Below, in pieces: positions 7,734 to 15,720 of a DNA stretch of 30,040 bases. This stretch comes from JBBIGV01 sp037447335. Lineage in GTDB: Bacteria > Bacteroidota > Ignavibacteria > Ignavibacteriales > Ignavibacteriaceae. A model generated the notes under the pieces. That model was not told the origin of the DNA. It saw only the letters and a list, made by a program, of their open reading frames with translations, and searched no databases. The stretch's first letter is position 1, and each line of letters begins with the position of its first letter. A program made the translations under genes and the position numbers. Where the stretch lies: contig JBBIGV010000040.1 of the NCBI GenBank assembly GCA_037447335.1, forward strand, positions 1 through 30,040. The letters run 5' to 3'.

Positions 7734-7790
7734 CTCTGAATTTTAGATTTTCATGATATTGTGAATAAGTGTATATTTGAAACGAATTTT

Positions 7791-7817
7791 GCCGGATTTT
7801 TATCCGGCTTTCTTTTC
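7791..7817 (+). terminator. Rho-independent terminator after the MBL-fold gene
   Basis: GCCGGAT and ATCCGGC form a perfect 7-bp stem around a TTTT loop (7791-7808), followed by TTTCTTTTC. It closes the miaB-SPOR-MBL run. Confidence 0.85.
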
Positions 7818-7853
7818 AATATTTGAAAAAATGGCAGATTGGTTTTTCAGTAA

Positions 7854-8966
7854 ATGATGAATAGAGAAGAATTTAAGAAAAAGTTCGGCATTATCGGCAA
7901 GTCGAGGGAAATAAATGACCTTGCCGATGTAGTTTTGCAAGTAGCCAAATCAGACATTTCGATTCTTATCTACGGTGAAAGTGGTACTGGAAAAGAAGTT
8001 TTTGCGAGGGCAATTCATGGATATAGCAGCAGGAGTAATAAAGAACTTGTGATTGTCAACTGCGGTGCAATTCCTGAAGGGATTCTTGAAAGCGAATTGT
8101 TCGGACATAAGCGAGGCTCGTTCACCGGTGCAACGGAAACACGCAAAGGTTATTTTGAAATAGCAGACGGCGGGACTTTATTTCTAGATGAGATAGCGGA
8201 GATGCCGTTAACCACACAGGTGAAACTCTTGCGCGCTATCGAACAGAAAGAATTTATGAAGATAGGGGGCGAAACCGTAACGAAAGTTGATGTAAGGTTA
8301 ATTGCTGCTACAAATAAAGACCTTCAGCGCGAAGTTGAATTAAAAAGATTCAGAGAGGATCTTTACTTCAGACTTAAAGCGGTTACTCTTTATCTGCCTC
8401 CCCTTCGCACCAGGAAAGAAGATATTAAAGAATTTGCAGAACACTTTATAAATACTTATTGTGAAAACAACAGAATCAAAGCTCCCGAACTGACTCACGA
8501 TGCCCTGTCAGTTTTAATAAATTATGATTGGCCGGGCAATGTCAGGGAATTGAAAAATACGATCGAAACAGCAATAGCTTTGAACATTTCGGGAATTCTT
8601 ACCGCCGAAACCTTTGCTTCTTTATTGATAAAGGAAGAAAAATCTGCGCCCGAAAAGCGTAATCTTCCCGTCTATCTGCACAAAACAAGTGAAGAAGCCG
8701 ACAGAGAATTGTTTTACAGAGCGCTTTTCGAAATAAAGAAAGATTTACTCGAGCTAAAGGATCTTGTAATTAACAGGAATAACGAAGTTGTTGGCGCAAA
8801 TCCTCATACAGTTACTCATGATGTAGTTCCATTGGATCAGCTTGAGAAGGAAGCAATTCAAAATGCACTGGAAAGCACCCGCGGAAATAAACGAATTGCT
8901 GCTAAAATGCTTAATATCAGTGAGCGCACTCTATACAGAAAAATAAAAGAATATGACCTCAGGTAG
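7854..8966 (+). CDS. Sigma-54-dependent enhancer-binding transcriptional activator without a receiver domain
   Basis: A 370-residue NtrC-family activator that uses ATP hydrolysis to open sigma-54 promoter complexes. The AAA+ domain starts almost at the N-terminus (residues 11-245): Walker A GESGTGKE (41-48), the sigma-54-contacting loop GSFTGA (88-93; consensus GAFTGA, with Ser for the first Ala) and Walker B GGTLFLDE (106-113). A Fis-type helix-turn-helix sits at 330-368 (NKRIAAKMLNISERTLYRKIKEY). There is no N-terminal receiver, PAS or GAF domain, so activity is probably set by its level or by a partner protein, as in PspF. The start is ATG 7854, with ATG 7857 as an alternative. Its 3' end overlaps the LptE-like gene by 14 bases, tying it to the envelope operon. 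Its targets are unknown. Confidence 0.93.
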   Translation: MMNREEFKKKFGIIGKSREINDLADVVLQVAKSDISILIYGESGTGKEVFARAIHGYSSRSNKELVIVNCGAIPEGILESELFGHKRGSFTGATETRKGYFEIADGGTLFLDEIAEMPLTTQVKLLRAIEQKEFMKIGGETVTKVDVRLIAATNKDLQREVELKRFREDLYFRLKAVTLYLPPLRTRKEDIKEFAEHFINTYCENNRIKAPELTHDALSVLINYDWPGNVRELKNTIETAIALNISGILTAETFASLLIKEEKSAPEKRNLPVYLHKTSEEADRELFYRALFEIKKDLLELKDLVINRNNEVVGANPHTVTHDVVPLDQLEKEAIQNALESTRGNKRIAAKMLNISERTLYRKIKEYDLR

Positions 8967-9534
8967 AAGAAAAAAAAATGAACTTGCCGGCTATCTGCTG
9001 TTTAACAACCTGGCTGCCGAAAGGATACTATATATAGCGGTATTTTTGTTGTTTATCAGCTTATGCGTACTTAATTTTGCATCGTGCTGTGCATATTCAT
9101 TTACTGGAGCATCGGTCCCGAAACATATTGAATCAATCGCGATTCCGATTGCCGATGACAGAAGCGGTGCAGGCGAACCCGGTTTACGAGAGTTATTAAC
9201 CGAGCGCCTGACACAAAAATTTATTGATGATAATACACTAAGGGTTGCCGAAAGAATAAATGCTTCAGCAGTGCTTGAGTGTACTATCATTTCTCTTTCT
9301 GACGCACCTGCCATTGTTACAGCAGGTGAAACGATTACATCGAGGCGAATTACGATTACGGTTCAGGCTGCATACAGAGATCTTGTTCAGCGTGTAACTG
9401 TTTTTGAGAAAAATTTTTCTAACTATGGAGACTATCCTTCGGGAGGCAGCATCAGTCAGCGCAATGAAGCTATAGCTTCAGCCGTTGAAAAAATTTCTGA
9501 AGATATTCTTTTAGATACAGTCTCAGGATGGTAA
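8953..9534 (+). CDS. LptE-family LPS-assembly lipoprotein (probable)
   Basis: A 193-residue protein with an unusually long cytoplasmic N-tail (about 24 residues), then a hydrophobic segment (25-41) and a lipoprotein-like site ending in Cys45-Cys46 (NFASCC). The mature part begins AYSFTGASVPKHIESIAIP and then 'LRELLTERLTQKFIDDNTLRV', the pattern of LptE-like lipoproteins of the Bacteroidota/Chlorobiota, in which LptE plugs the LptD barrel and helps insert LPS in the outer leaflet. Later text, 'RRITITVQAAYRD', also fits. It overlaps the activator gene by 14 bases. The true start could be internal, but no ATG is available before the hydrophobic segment. The LptE assignment rests on family resemblance and context. 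Confidence 0.75.
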   Translation: MTSGRRKKNELAGYLLFNNLAAERILYIAVFLLFISLCVLNFASCCAYSFTGASVPKHIESIAIPIADDRSGAGEPGLRELLTERLTQKFIDDNTLRVAERINASAVLECTIISLSDAPAIVTAGETITSRRITITVQAAYRDLVQRVTVFEKNFSNYGDYPSGGSISQRNEAIASAVEKISEDILLDTVSGW

Positions 9535-9557
9535 TAATTATTATGAGGTTTTAATTT

Positions 9558-11009
9558 ATGGATGATATAGTACTGATCGGATATTTTCTTTCCTTATCAA
9601 TTCTTTTCATATTTGGCAGTCATGGTTTTATAATGCTTTACTACCACCGCAAGTATAAAAATGTAAAGCACCACTCAAAAGAGGATTTTACACCGGATTC
9701 ACTCGTTACTATTCAGCTTCCGCTCTACAATGAATTATATGTTGCCGACAGGCTGATCAATACAGTCTGCGAAATTGATTATCCGAAAGACAAACTTGAA
9801 ATCCAGGTTCTTGATGATTCAACAGATGAAACCACAGAAATTGTTGCACAAGTGGTTGAACAGAAACAGAAAGAAGGATTTGATATTGTTCATATAAGAC
9901 GCGGCACAAGAGAAGGATTTAAAGCCGGCGCGCTCAGAGAGGGTTTGAAAACTGCTAAAGGTGAGTTCGTTGCTATTTTTGATGCTGATTTTATTCCTCA
10001 CCCGGATTTCCTCAGGAAAACACTTTCTTTCTTCAGTGATGAAAAAGTTGGAATGGTTCAGACAAGGTGGGAACATCTTAATGGTGATTATTCCATCCTA
10101 ACAAAGGCTCAGGCGCTTGCACTCGACGGTCACTTCGTAATTGAACAGACTGTTCGTAATAAGGCAGGCTTTTTCATTAACTTTAACGGAACCGGCGGTA
10201 TCTGGCGGAAAAAGTGCATTGAAGAAGCAGGCAACTGGCAAGATGATACTCTTACAGAAGATCTTGACCTCAGCTATCGCGCCCAATTAATTGGTTGGAG
10301 ATTTGTATTCCTGAAAGATTTTACCTCGCCGGCTGAACTGCCATCAGAAATAAATGCGCTCAAAAACCAGCAGTTCAGATGGACAAAAGGCGCTATTGAA
10401 ACTGCAAAGAAAATACTTCCGCAGGTTTGGAAGTCGAAAGTTCCGTTAAGAATTAAGCTTCAGTCCACTTTCCATTTAACAAATAATCTTGTCTTTCCGT
10501 TTATTCTTCTGGTAGCAATTCTGAACGTTCCATTAATTTTTGTAAAGAACAGCGGTTCACATCAGCTTTATTTTGCTGTGCTGTCGTTGTTTGTGCTTGC
10601 GTTTATCAGTTCATTCCTGTTCTATCTGTACGCTCAAAAAGATATAAGAGTGGACTGGCGAAAGAAGATAGTATTATTTCCGTTGTTCATGGCAGGAAGT
10701 ATGGGCTTTGCCGTTAACAACTCCCGCGCGGTCTTTGAAGGTTTGTTAAGCAGGAAGAGTGAATTTGTCAGAACTCCGAAATTTAAATTAGTTGACAATG
10801 CTGATACGTGGGCTGATAAAAAATATTCTTCACGAAAGATCGGCTTATCGGTTATTGTTGAATTACTTATGGCAGTTTACTGTCTTGTTGGAATTGCCTC
10901 ATCAATATATTTCCTCGAGATTGCGGCGCTTCCGTTCCAGATATTGTTCTTTATAGGGTTCTCTTTCGTTGCGCTGACATCAATCAGACATGCACTTGCA
11001 AAACGCTAA
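9558..11009 (+). CDS. Processive family 2 glycosyltransferase, cellulose-synthase-like membrane enzyme
   Basis: A 483-residue inner-membrane GT2 enzyme. One N-terminal membrane helix (6-28) precedes the catalytic domain, which has the classical D,D,D,QxxRW set: Asp86/87 in VLDDSTD, DAD at 142-144, TED at 234-236 and QQFRW at 272-276. Four or more membrane helices follow (about 308-330, 338-363, 370-385, 430-475). This layout matches cellulose-synthase-like processive transferases that polymerise and translocate a beta-linked polysaccharide, or add glucose/mannose to a lipid; the sugar is unknown. There is no PilZ domain, so direct c-di-GMP control is not evident. A GAGG Shine-Dalgarno precedes the ATG. 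It lies in the envelope operon, 23 bases after the LptE-like gene and 9 before the TPR gene. Confidence 0.9.
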   Translation: MDDIVLIGYFLSLSILFIFGSHGFIMLYYHRKYKNVKHHSKEDFTPDSLVTIQLPLYNELYVADRLINTVCEIDYPKDKLEIQVLDDSTDETTEIVAQVVEQKQKEGFDIVHIRRGTREGFKAGALREGLKTAKGEFVAIFDADFIPHPDFLRKTLSFFSDEKVGMVQTRWEHLNGDYSILTKAQALALDGHFVIEQTVRNKAGFFINFNGTGGIWRKKCIEEAGNWQDDTLTEDLDLSYRAQLIGWRFVFLKDFTSPAELPSEINALKNQQFRWTKGAIETAKKILPQVWKSKVPLRIKLQSTFHLTNNLVFPFILLVAILNVPLIFVKNSGSHQLYFAVLSLFVLAFISSFLFYLYAQKDIRVDWRKKIVLFPLFMAGSMGFAVNNSRAVFEGLLSRKSEFVRTPKFKLVDNADTWADKKYSSRKIGLSVIVELLMAVYCLVGIASSIYFLEIAALPFQILFFIGFSFVALTSIRHALAKR

Positions 11010-11018
11010 AAGGAAAAA

Positions 11019-11738
11019 TTGGATAAATCAAACCGGAAAATATTTAACGATAAAGTCAGCCTTGTTTACGAGTATAACAAACAGTCTCCGCTGTTCGTCA
11101 GGATGGCAAACATTGAGATCGAAAATAATAACCTTGATGCTGCCATTGAAATACTTTCTGCCGGAATCAGGTTGTATCCCGAATATGCAGTTGCGCATTT
11201 TGTTTTGGGCAAAGCTTATACCTTAATTGGCAGCTATAAGCTTGCATTAAGTTCCATAAAAACCGGGGCTGAGCTTATCTGCTCTCCTAAAACATATGAA
11301 TTTTACCTTCGTGAAATCGAAAACATAAAAAAGCAAAGAACACTTTTTGAAACCAGCCGCGGAAGTATTTTCCTTTCAAAAGAAGAAGATTATCCGGATG
11401 TTAATCAGCAGGATCTTTTTGACGAAGCTTTGAACGGCAGCGACCTTCAGCCCGATACAGAAGAAGAAAATGAAGAACTTGCCAGGCTGGCTCGTGAAAT
11501 TTCACAGGCTAAAATTCCATTTGAAGCGGGAAACTCGGACCAGGATGATATTTCTTTTAATGATGGCACTTACAAAAATGTAATTGCATCCGAAACACTT
11601 GCAAAAATTTATATATCGCAGGGGGAAATAAACGAAGCGATAACTGTTTTTGAAAATCTGAAGTTAAAATACCCCGATAAAAAAGACTATTATGATGAGC
11701 AAATTACAGGTTTAATGCCCAAGCAAAACAATGAGTAA
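11019..11738 (+). CDS. Tetratricopeptide repeat protein, cytoplasmic
   Basis: A 239-residue protein without a signal peptide. The start is TTG 11019, supported by a well-placed AGGAAAAA Shine-Dalgarno; there is no nearby ATG. TPR helices occur at about 22-95 (LFVRMANIEIENNNLDAAIE..., then AHFVLGKAYTLIGSYKLAL) and again at 190-235 (ASETLAKIYISQGEINEAI). The middle (100-185) is acidic and probably disordered. It is a likely scaffold for protein-protein contacts, perhaps with the glycosyltransferase encoded nine bases upstream, but no partner can be named from sequence. The gene belongs to the 7854-14225 train. Confidence 0.75.
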   Translation: MDKSNRKIFNDKVSLVYEYNKQSPLFVRMANIEIENNNLDAAIEILSAGIRLYPEYAVAHFVLGKAYTLIGSYKLALSSIKTGAELICSPKTYEFYLREIENIKKQRTLFETSRGSIFLSKEEDYPDVNQQDLFDEALNGSDLQPDTEEENEELARLAREISQAKIPFEAGNSDQDDISFNDGTYKNVIASETLAKIYISQGEINEAITVFENLKLKYPDKKDYYDEQITGLMPKQNNE

Positions 11739-11765
11739 ATATCATTGTTCTCTTCATCCGAAATT

Positions 11766-12380
11766 ATGACAGATATCTCATCTCTGAAAAAACTCCCGAG
11801 AAATTATTATGTAAGAAATGTTCTGACGGTGGCTGAATCATTGCCCGGAAACATTTTTGTCCGGAAGAAAGGGAAAAAACTTTATGCCGGCAGGATTGTC
11901 GAGGTTGAAGCATATGACGGCTCCGTTGATGAAGCAGCTCATTCATTTAAAGGCAAAACAAAACGCAACGAGGTGATGTTCGGGCAGGGAGGATTTTTAT
12001 ATGTATATTTCACTTACGGCGCACATTTCTGCTGTAACGTTGTTACAGGTAAACAAGGTGAAGGGTCTGCCGTTCTTATTCGCGCAATTGAACCGGTTAA
12101 GGGAATAAAACGTATGAGTATCAACCGTTATGGCACTGATTTGTTAAATGACATGAAAAAATATAATTTAACCAACGGACCGGGTAAGGCTTGCAGTGCA
12201 TTTGAAATCAACAGTTCAGATAACGGTATGGATCTTACCGGTGATATAATTTTTATTCTTAACGCCGCTTTAAAACCGGGAGAAAAAGTTATTACTTCAA
12301 CAAGGATTGGAATAACCAGATCGGTTCAACTACCCTGGCGGTTTTTTATTAAAGATAATCCTTTTGTATCGAAGAAATGA
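11766..12380 (+). CDS. 3-methyladenine DNA glycosylase, AAG/MPG family
   Basis: Monofunctional base-excision repair glycosylase that removes alkylated purines such as 3-methyladenine and hypoxanthine. Diagnostic segments are 'GRIVEVEAYDG' with the catalytic Glu of the VExEAY motif, 'YVYFTYGAHFCCNVV', 'AVLIRAIEP' and 'LTNGPGKACSAF', in family order. ATG 11766 gives 204 residues, the normal bacterial length; TTG 11745 would add seven residues with no better ribosome site. It overlaps the next gene by four bases (ATGA), so it is translated within an operon otherwise devoted to the envelope, which is a neighbour effect with no obvious functional logic. Confidence 0.93.
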   Translation: MTDISSLKKLPRNYYVRNVLTVAESLPGNIFVRKKGKKLYAGRIVEVEAYDGSVDEAAHSFKGKTKRNEVMFGQGGFLYVYFTYGAHFCCNVVTGKQGEGSAVLIRAIEPVKGIKRMSINRYGTDLLNDMKKYNLTNGPGKACSAFEINSSDNGMDLTGDIIFILNAALKPGEKVITSTRIGITRSVQLPWRFFIKDNPFVSKK

Positions 12381-13435
12381 AAGCACCTGAAAATTTACTT
12401 ATTGTGCGCACCGACCGAATTGGCGATGTAGTCCTTTCGCTGCCGCTTGCCAGACTCGTAAAAAAGCATTATAAGGATTGCAAGGTTACTTATCTGGTAA
12501 GAGATTATACGCGCGAGCTGGTTGAAGATCATCCGTATATTAACGAAGTTCTTATACTGAATGAATCGAACGGTAAAGTAAATATTAAATCAAATATTCA
12601 ACAGATAGTTAAGTTCAGGTTTGATGCCGGTATTGTTGTTTATCCTACATTCCGGACAGCGCTGATTTTGTTCCTGTCCGGGCTGAAAACAAGAATAGGA
12701 ACCGGTTACAGGTGGTATTCGTTTCTATTTAACAAAAAAGTATTTGAACATCGTAAGTACGCTGAAAAACACGAGCTTGAGTTTAATGTAAACTTATTGA
12801 AAATGATTGGGATTGATGAAACAATTAATCCTGATACAGTCCGGTTCGACTTGCAGGTTAACGGCAGAACAGTTGAAAAAATCAACGAACTTTTTTCTGA
12901 ACACAATGTAGACGAAAACAGACCTGTTGTAATTGTTCATCCCGGCAGCGGCGGTAGTGCGGTTGATCTTTCCGCAGAAAAATTAAAAGAGCTTGCAGTA
13001 ATGCTATCTGCGGAAAACGATATAACTTTAATAATTACAGGCAGTGCTTCTGAAAAAAGCCTTTGTGAACAATTAGTTGTAAATGATAAAGTAATTAACC
13101 TTGCAGGTTTTCTTTCAATAAAGGAAATTATCGCCTTAATAAATCGTTGCACGGTATTTGTATCAAATTCAACCGGACCGATTCATATTGCTGCTGCTCT
13201 TGATAAGCACACTGTAGGATTTTATCCTAATCTTTTAGCTTGTTCTCACAAAAGATGGAGACCCTACAGCACCAAATCGGAAATATTCACTCCTGTTACG
13301 GAATGTAAAGATTGTGCGAGGGAACAGTGCTTAAGTACAAATTGTATGAACACCATCAATATGAAAGACGTGTTTGAAAAAATTATGAGTATTATCAAGT
13401 TTCAGAAACAGACGGAGTTTAATAATGACCGGTAA
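12377..13435 (+). CDS. Glycosyltransferase family 9 (ADP-heptose:LPS heptosyltransferase-like)
   Basis: A 352-residue GT-B fold enzyme. The N-terminal half starts ENLLIVRTDRIGDVVLSLPL, the GT9 acceptor-domain signature. The C-terminal half has HPGSGG (about 190-195) and 'SNSTGPIHIAAAL' (about 258-270), the nucleotide-sugar binding elements, then the cysteine-rich tail CKDCAREQC...NCMNTI common in this family. Members add heptose to the LPS inner core on the cytoplasmic face of the inner membrane. In this organism the donor sugar could differ, so the substrate is inferred. It overlaps the glycosylase gene by four bases and the DUF3108 gene by eleven. Confidence 0.9.
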   Translation: MKAPENLLIVRTDRIGDVVLSLPLARLVKKHYKDCKVTYLVRDYTRELVEDHPYINEVLILNESNGKVNIKSNIQQIVKFRFDAGIVVYPTFRTALILFLSGLKTRIGTGYRWYSFLFNKKVFEHRKYAEKHELEFNVNLLKMIGIDETINPDTVRFDLQVNGRTVEKINELFSEHNVDENRPVVIVHPGSGGSAVDLSAEKLKELAVMLSAENDITLIITGSASEKSLCEQLVVNDKVINLAGFLSIKEIIALINRCTVFVSNSTGPIHIAAALDKHTVGFYPNLLACSHKRWRPYSTKSEIFTPVTECKDCAREQCLSTNCMNTINMKDVFEKIMSIIKFQKQTEFNNDR

Positions 13436-14225
13436 AATATTAATATTGCTGATGCTGATTTCGGGCGCTGCATATTCATTTAACACTTCCACGCAGTCAC
13501 CTGATTCAGATGATTTCCGCAAACTGACAAACAAAGCATTCAAAGAAGGTGAAAAGCTGACATTTGATGTTAAGTATGGATTTGTAACTGCCGGAATAGC
13601 CGTGATGCAGATACCGAGAATCAGGAAAATGTCAGGCAGGGAAGTTTATCACGTTACTTTTGAGGTTAACACGGTACCAAGTTTCGACTGGTTCTTTAAA
13701 GTAAGAGACCGCTATGAAACTTTTATTGATGTTGAGGGACTGTTTCCCTGGCGCTTTCAGCAGCATCTCAGGGAAGGTAATTACAAGAGAGATTTTTCAG
13801 CTTTCTTTGATCAGAGAAGAGGTAAAGCAAAAACCAGTGAAGGCGAGTATGATATTCCCAGGTACGTAAATGATATAGTTTCTGCATTTTATCTTGCACG
13901 TACTTTTGATTATTCCAATATGAAGATTAATGATAAAATTCGTATGCAGAATTTCTACAATGATAAGGTTCATGATCTCGATGTAAAATTCCTGGGGCGC
14001 GAAACAATAACTGTTGCTGCTGGCACTTTCGATTGCATTTTAGTCGAACCTCTTGTAAAAGAAGGAGGTTTATTCAAGCACGAAGGTAATATTCTTATCT
14101 GGCTTACAGACGATGATCTTAAAGTGCCGGTTAAAGTAAGAACAAAAATTATTGTCGGTTCTGTTGATGCAGAATTAACCAATTATGAGGGACTGGCAGG
14201 TAAACTGACCTCGAAGCGAAAATAA
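13425..14225 (+). CDS. DUF3108-domain exported protein
   Basis: A 266-residue protein with a signal peptide (residues 1-19, KILILLMLISGAAYS). The mature part matches DUF3108: 'FKEGEKLTFDVKYGFVTAGIAVM' near the start, 'VNTVPSFDWFFKVRDRYETFID', 'PWRFQQHLREGNYKRD', and 'IVSAFYLART'. These are predicted beta-rich periplasmic proteins, often near LPS or polysaccharide genes, with no proven biochemical role. The start overlaps the GT9 gene by eleven bases and a strong terminator follows, so it is the last gene of the envelope train. Confidence 0.85.
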   Translation: MTGKILILLMLISGAAYSFNTSTQSPDSDDFRKLTNKAFKEGEKLTFDVKYGFVTAGIAVMQIPRIRKMSGREVYHVTFEVNTVPSFDWFFKVRDRYETFIDVEGLFPWRFQQHLREGNYKRDFSAFFDQRRGKAKTSEGEYDIPRYVNDIVSAFYLARTFDYSNMKINDKIRMQNFYNDKVHDLDVKFLGRETITVAAGTFDCILVEPLVKEGGLFKHEGNILIWLTDDDLKVPVKVRTKIIVGSVDAELTNYEGLAGKLTSKRK

Positions 14226-14255
14226 TTTTCAATTCCAATCACATAAATGTATTTC

Positions 14256-14300
14256 AATGCCGGGATCATGGTGCATGCTGGTTCCGGCATTTCTTTTTTA
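14256..14300 (+). terminator. Rho-independent terminator after DUF3108 gene
   Basis: AATGCCGG (14256-14263) and CCGGCATT (14284-14291) form a perfect 8-bp stem around a 20-base loop that includes GCATGC, followed by TCTTTTTTA. It separates the envelope train from the CPBP protease gene. The 110 bases after it are AT-rich and should hold the promoter of the next run, but I see no clear consensus. Confidence 0.85.
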
Positions 14301-14410
14301 TCGGGGGCTTAAAAAAATCAAATAAAACAACATTGAGATGCCTCTGAGATTATTCATTTAACCGGCTTTTATTTATTTTTATAACTGAATTTATTATGAA
14401 CTGAAAACTT

Positions 14411-15367
14411 ATGGATGAATTTCAAAAAGAACCTGTTCCGGAAAACCAAAGCCCGGAAAAACAATCAGCTTCTGAACAAAAATTTTTTGTTTCGCCCGTA
14501 GCAGCCGGAATTATCGGGCTTGCAGGGGCTTTCTTTCTGTACCAGATTGTTGGCGGCGGTTTAACTTTGCTCATCTTTGGATTTGATCTTGAAGCTGCGC
14601 CTGTTGACGGAATGCGGCTTATGACTATAGCGGGACAGATACTATTCATTCTTCTGCCTGCCTTATTGTTCGCAAAGTTTTTTTATTTCGATATATCACG
14701 CGTAATCAAATTCAATCTGCCCGAAGGCAAAGAAGTTTTGCTATTCATTCTGGGAATGATAATCCTCATTCCACTGCTTCAGAATTATCTTTACATACAG
14801 AATCACATTATCGAAAAACTTGCTGCGGGTTCAGAATTTATTAACTCCGTAAAATCCGTGCTTGATTCCCTTAATGAGCTTGTAGAAAAAACATACGGTA
14901 ATCTTCTGAAAGCCGAAACCATCATCGAAGGGGCATTTGTTATTTTTCTTGTTGCTGTTATACCTTCGATCTGCGAGGAAACAATGTTCCGCGGATTCAT
15001 TCAAAAAAGTTTCAGCTTCAAAATAAAACCATTTTGGGCAGCGGGTATTACGGCTGTGTTTTTTGGTCTTTATCATTTCAATCCTTATGGAATTCTTCCG
15101 CTGATAATGCTCGGCTTTTATTTCGGATTTGCTGCCTATATGAGTAATTCTCTTGTAATACCCATGCTGCTTCACTTCCTTAATAATCTGCTTGCAGTAC
15201 TTGTTTACTTTATATTCGGAAGCAGTGAATTTATCGATACGGCGATAGAATCAAGTATTGACATAAGCTCATCAATTATATCGTTCATTTTTCTGTTTAC
15301 TTTATTTGCAGGAGTGTTATTTTTAATAAAGAGATATTATGCAGACAAAAACAGAGACAGGAGTTGA
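14411..15367 (+). CDS. CPBP-family intramembrane glutamic endopeptidase
   Basis: A 318-residue polytopic membrane protein of the CPBP (Abi, Rce1-like) family, whose members cleave substrates within the membrane. A charged N-tail (1-28) is followed by about seven or eight hydrophobic segments. The conserved motifs are present: EETMFR (Glu189, Glu190, Arg194), FFGLYHF (His222) and LHFLNNL (His255, Asn258), so the active site looks intact. The substrate is unknown; relatives process CAAX-type proteins, bacteriocins or regulators. It is the first gene of a long co-directional run, two bases before the zinc-ribbon gene. Confidence 0.92.
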   Translation: MDEFQKEPVPENQSPEKQSASEQKFFVSPVAAGIIGLAGAFFLYQIVGGGLTLLIFGFDLEAAPVDGMRLMTIAGQILFILLPALLFAKFFYFDISRVIKFNLPEGKEVLLFILGMIILIPLLQNYLYIQNHIIEKLAAGSEFINSVKSVLDSLNELVEKTYGNLLKAETIIEGAFVIFLVAVIPSICEETMFRGFIQKSFSFKIKPFWAAGITAVFFGLYHFNPYGILPLIMLGFYFGFAAYMSNSLVIPMLLHFLNNLLAVLVYFIFGSSEFIDTAIESSIDISSSIISFIFLFTLFAGVLFLIKRYYADKNRDRS

Positions 15368-15369
15368 AT

Positions 15370-15720
15370 ATGATTTGCCCAAATTGCAGATATGAATATG
15401 TGGAAGGTGTAACTGAATGCCCGGATTGCGGTATAGCTCTGGCAGATGAATCTGCAATTATGGAACCAGAGATACTTAATGAAGACGACTGGACTATTAT
15501 TTTTACATCTCATTATGAATATGAAGCCCGGATGATTAAAGACAACCTTCAGGCTGCCGGTATTGATGCGGCAATACTATCTCAGGCAGACAGAAATTTT
15601 CCCGCTCCCGGTGATCTGTCAATTGTAAAGCTTCTGGTTAAAAAACAGGATGCTGAAGAGGCTGTTAAATTTATTGAAGAATTTTCGAGTAATAACAGTA
15701 GTGATCAGCAAGAGGAATGA
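15370..15720 (+). CDS. Zinc-ribbon protein with DUF2007 domain
   Basis: A 116-residue cytoplasmic protein. ATG 15370 is preferred because GGAG at 15360-15363 is correctly spaced for it, whereas an in-frame TTG at 15364 touches the GGAG. Residues 1-21 form a zinc ribbon with CPNC and CPDC pairs (Cys3, Cys6, Cys17, Cys20). Residues 35-110 resemble DUF2007 ('putative signal transducing protein'): 'WTIIFTSHYEYEARMIKDNLQAAGIDAAIL...VKKQDAEEAVKFI'. The domain resembles a small ferredoxin-like fold of unknown ligand. Its stop overlaps cdsA by four bases (ATGA), implying translational coupling. Confidence 0.82.
   Translation: MICPNCRYEYVEGVTECPDCGIALADESAIMEPEILNEDDWTIIFTSHYEYEARMIKDNLQAAGIDAAILSQADRNFPAPGDLSIVKLLVKKQDAEEAVKFIEEFSSNNSSDQQEE

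Noticed and set aside
7831..7857. Sigma-54 promoter (TGGCA...) just before the activator gene
   Set aside because: TGGCAG occurs at 7832, but the -12 position lacks GC at the required ten-base spacing, so it is not a sigma-54 promoter.
14831..15175. A 114-codon minus-strand frame inside the CPBP protease gene
   Set aside because: The + frame contains the complete protease motifs; the reverse frame has no family features.
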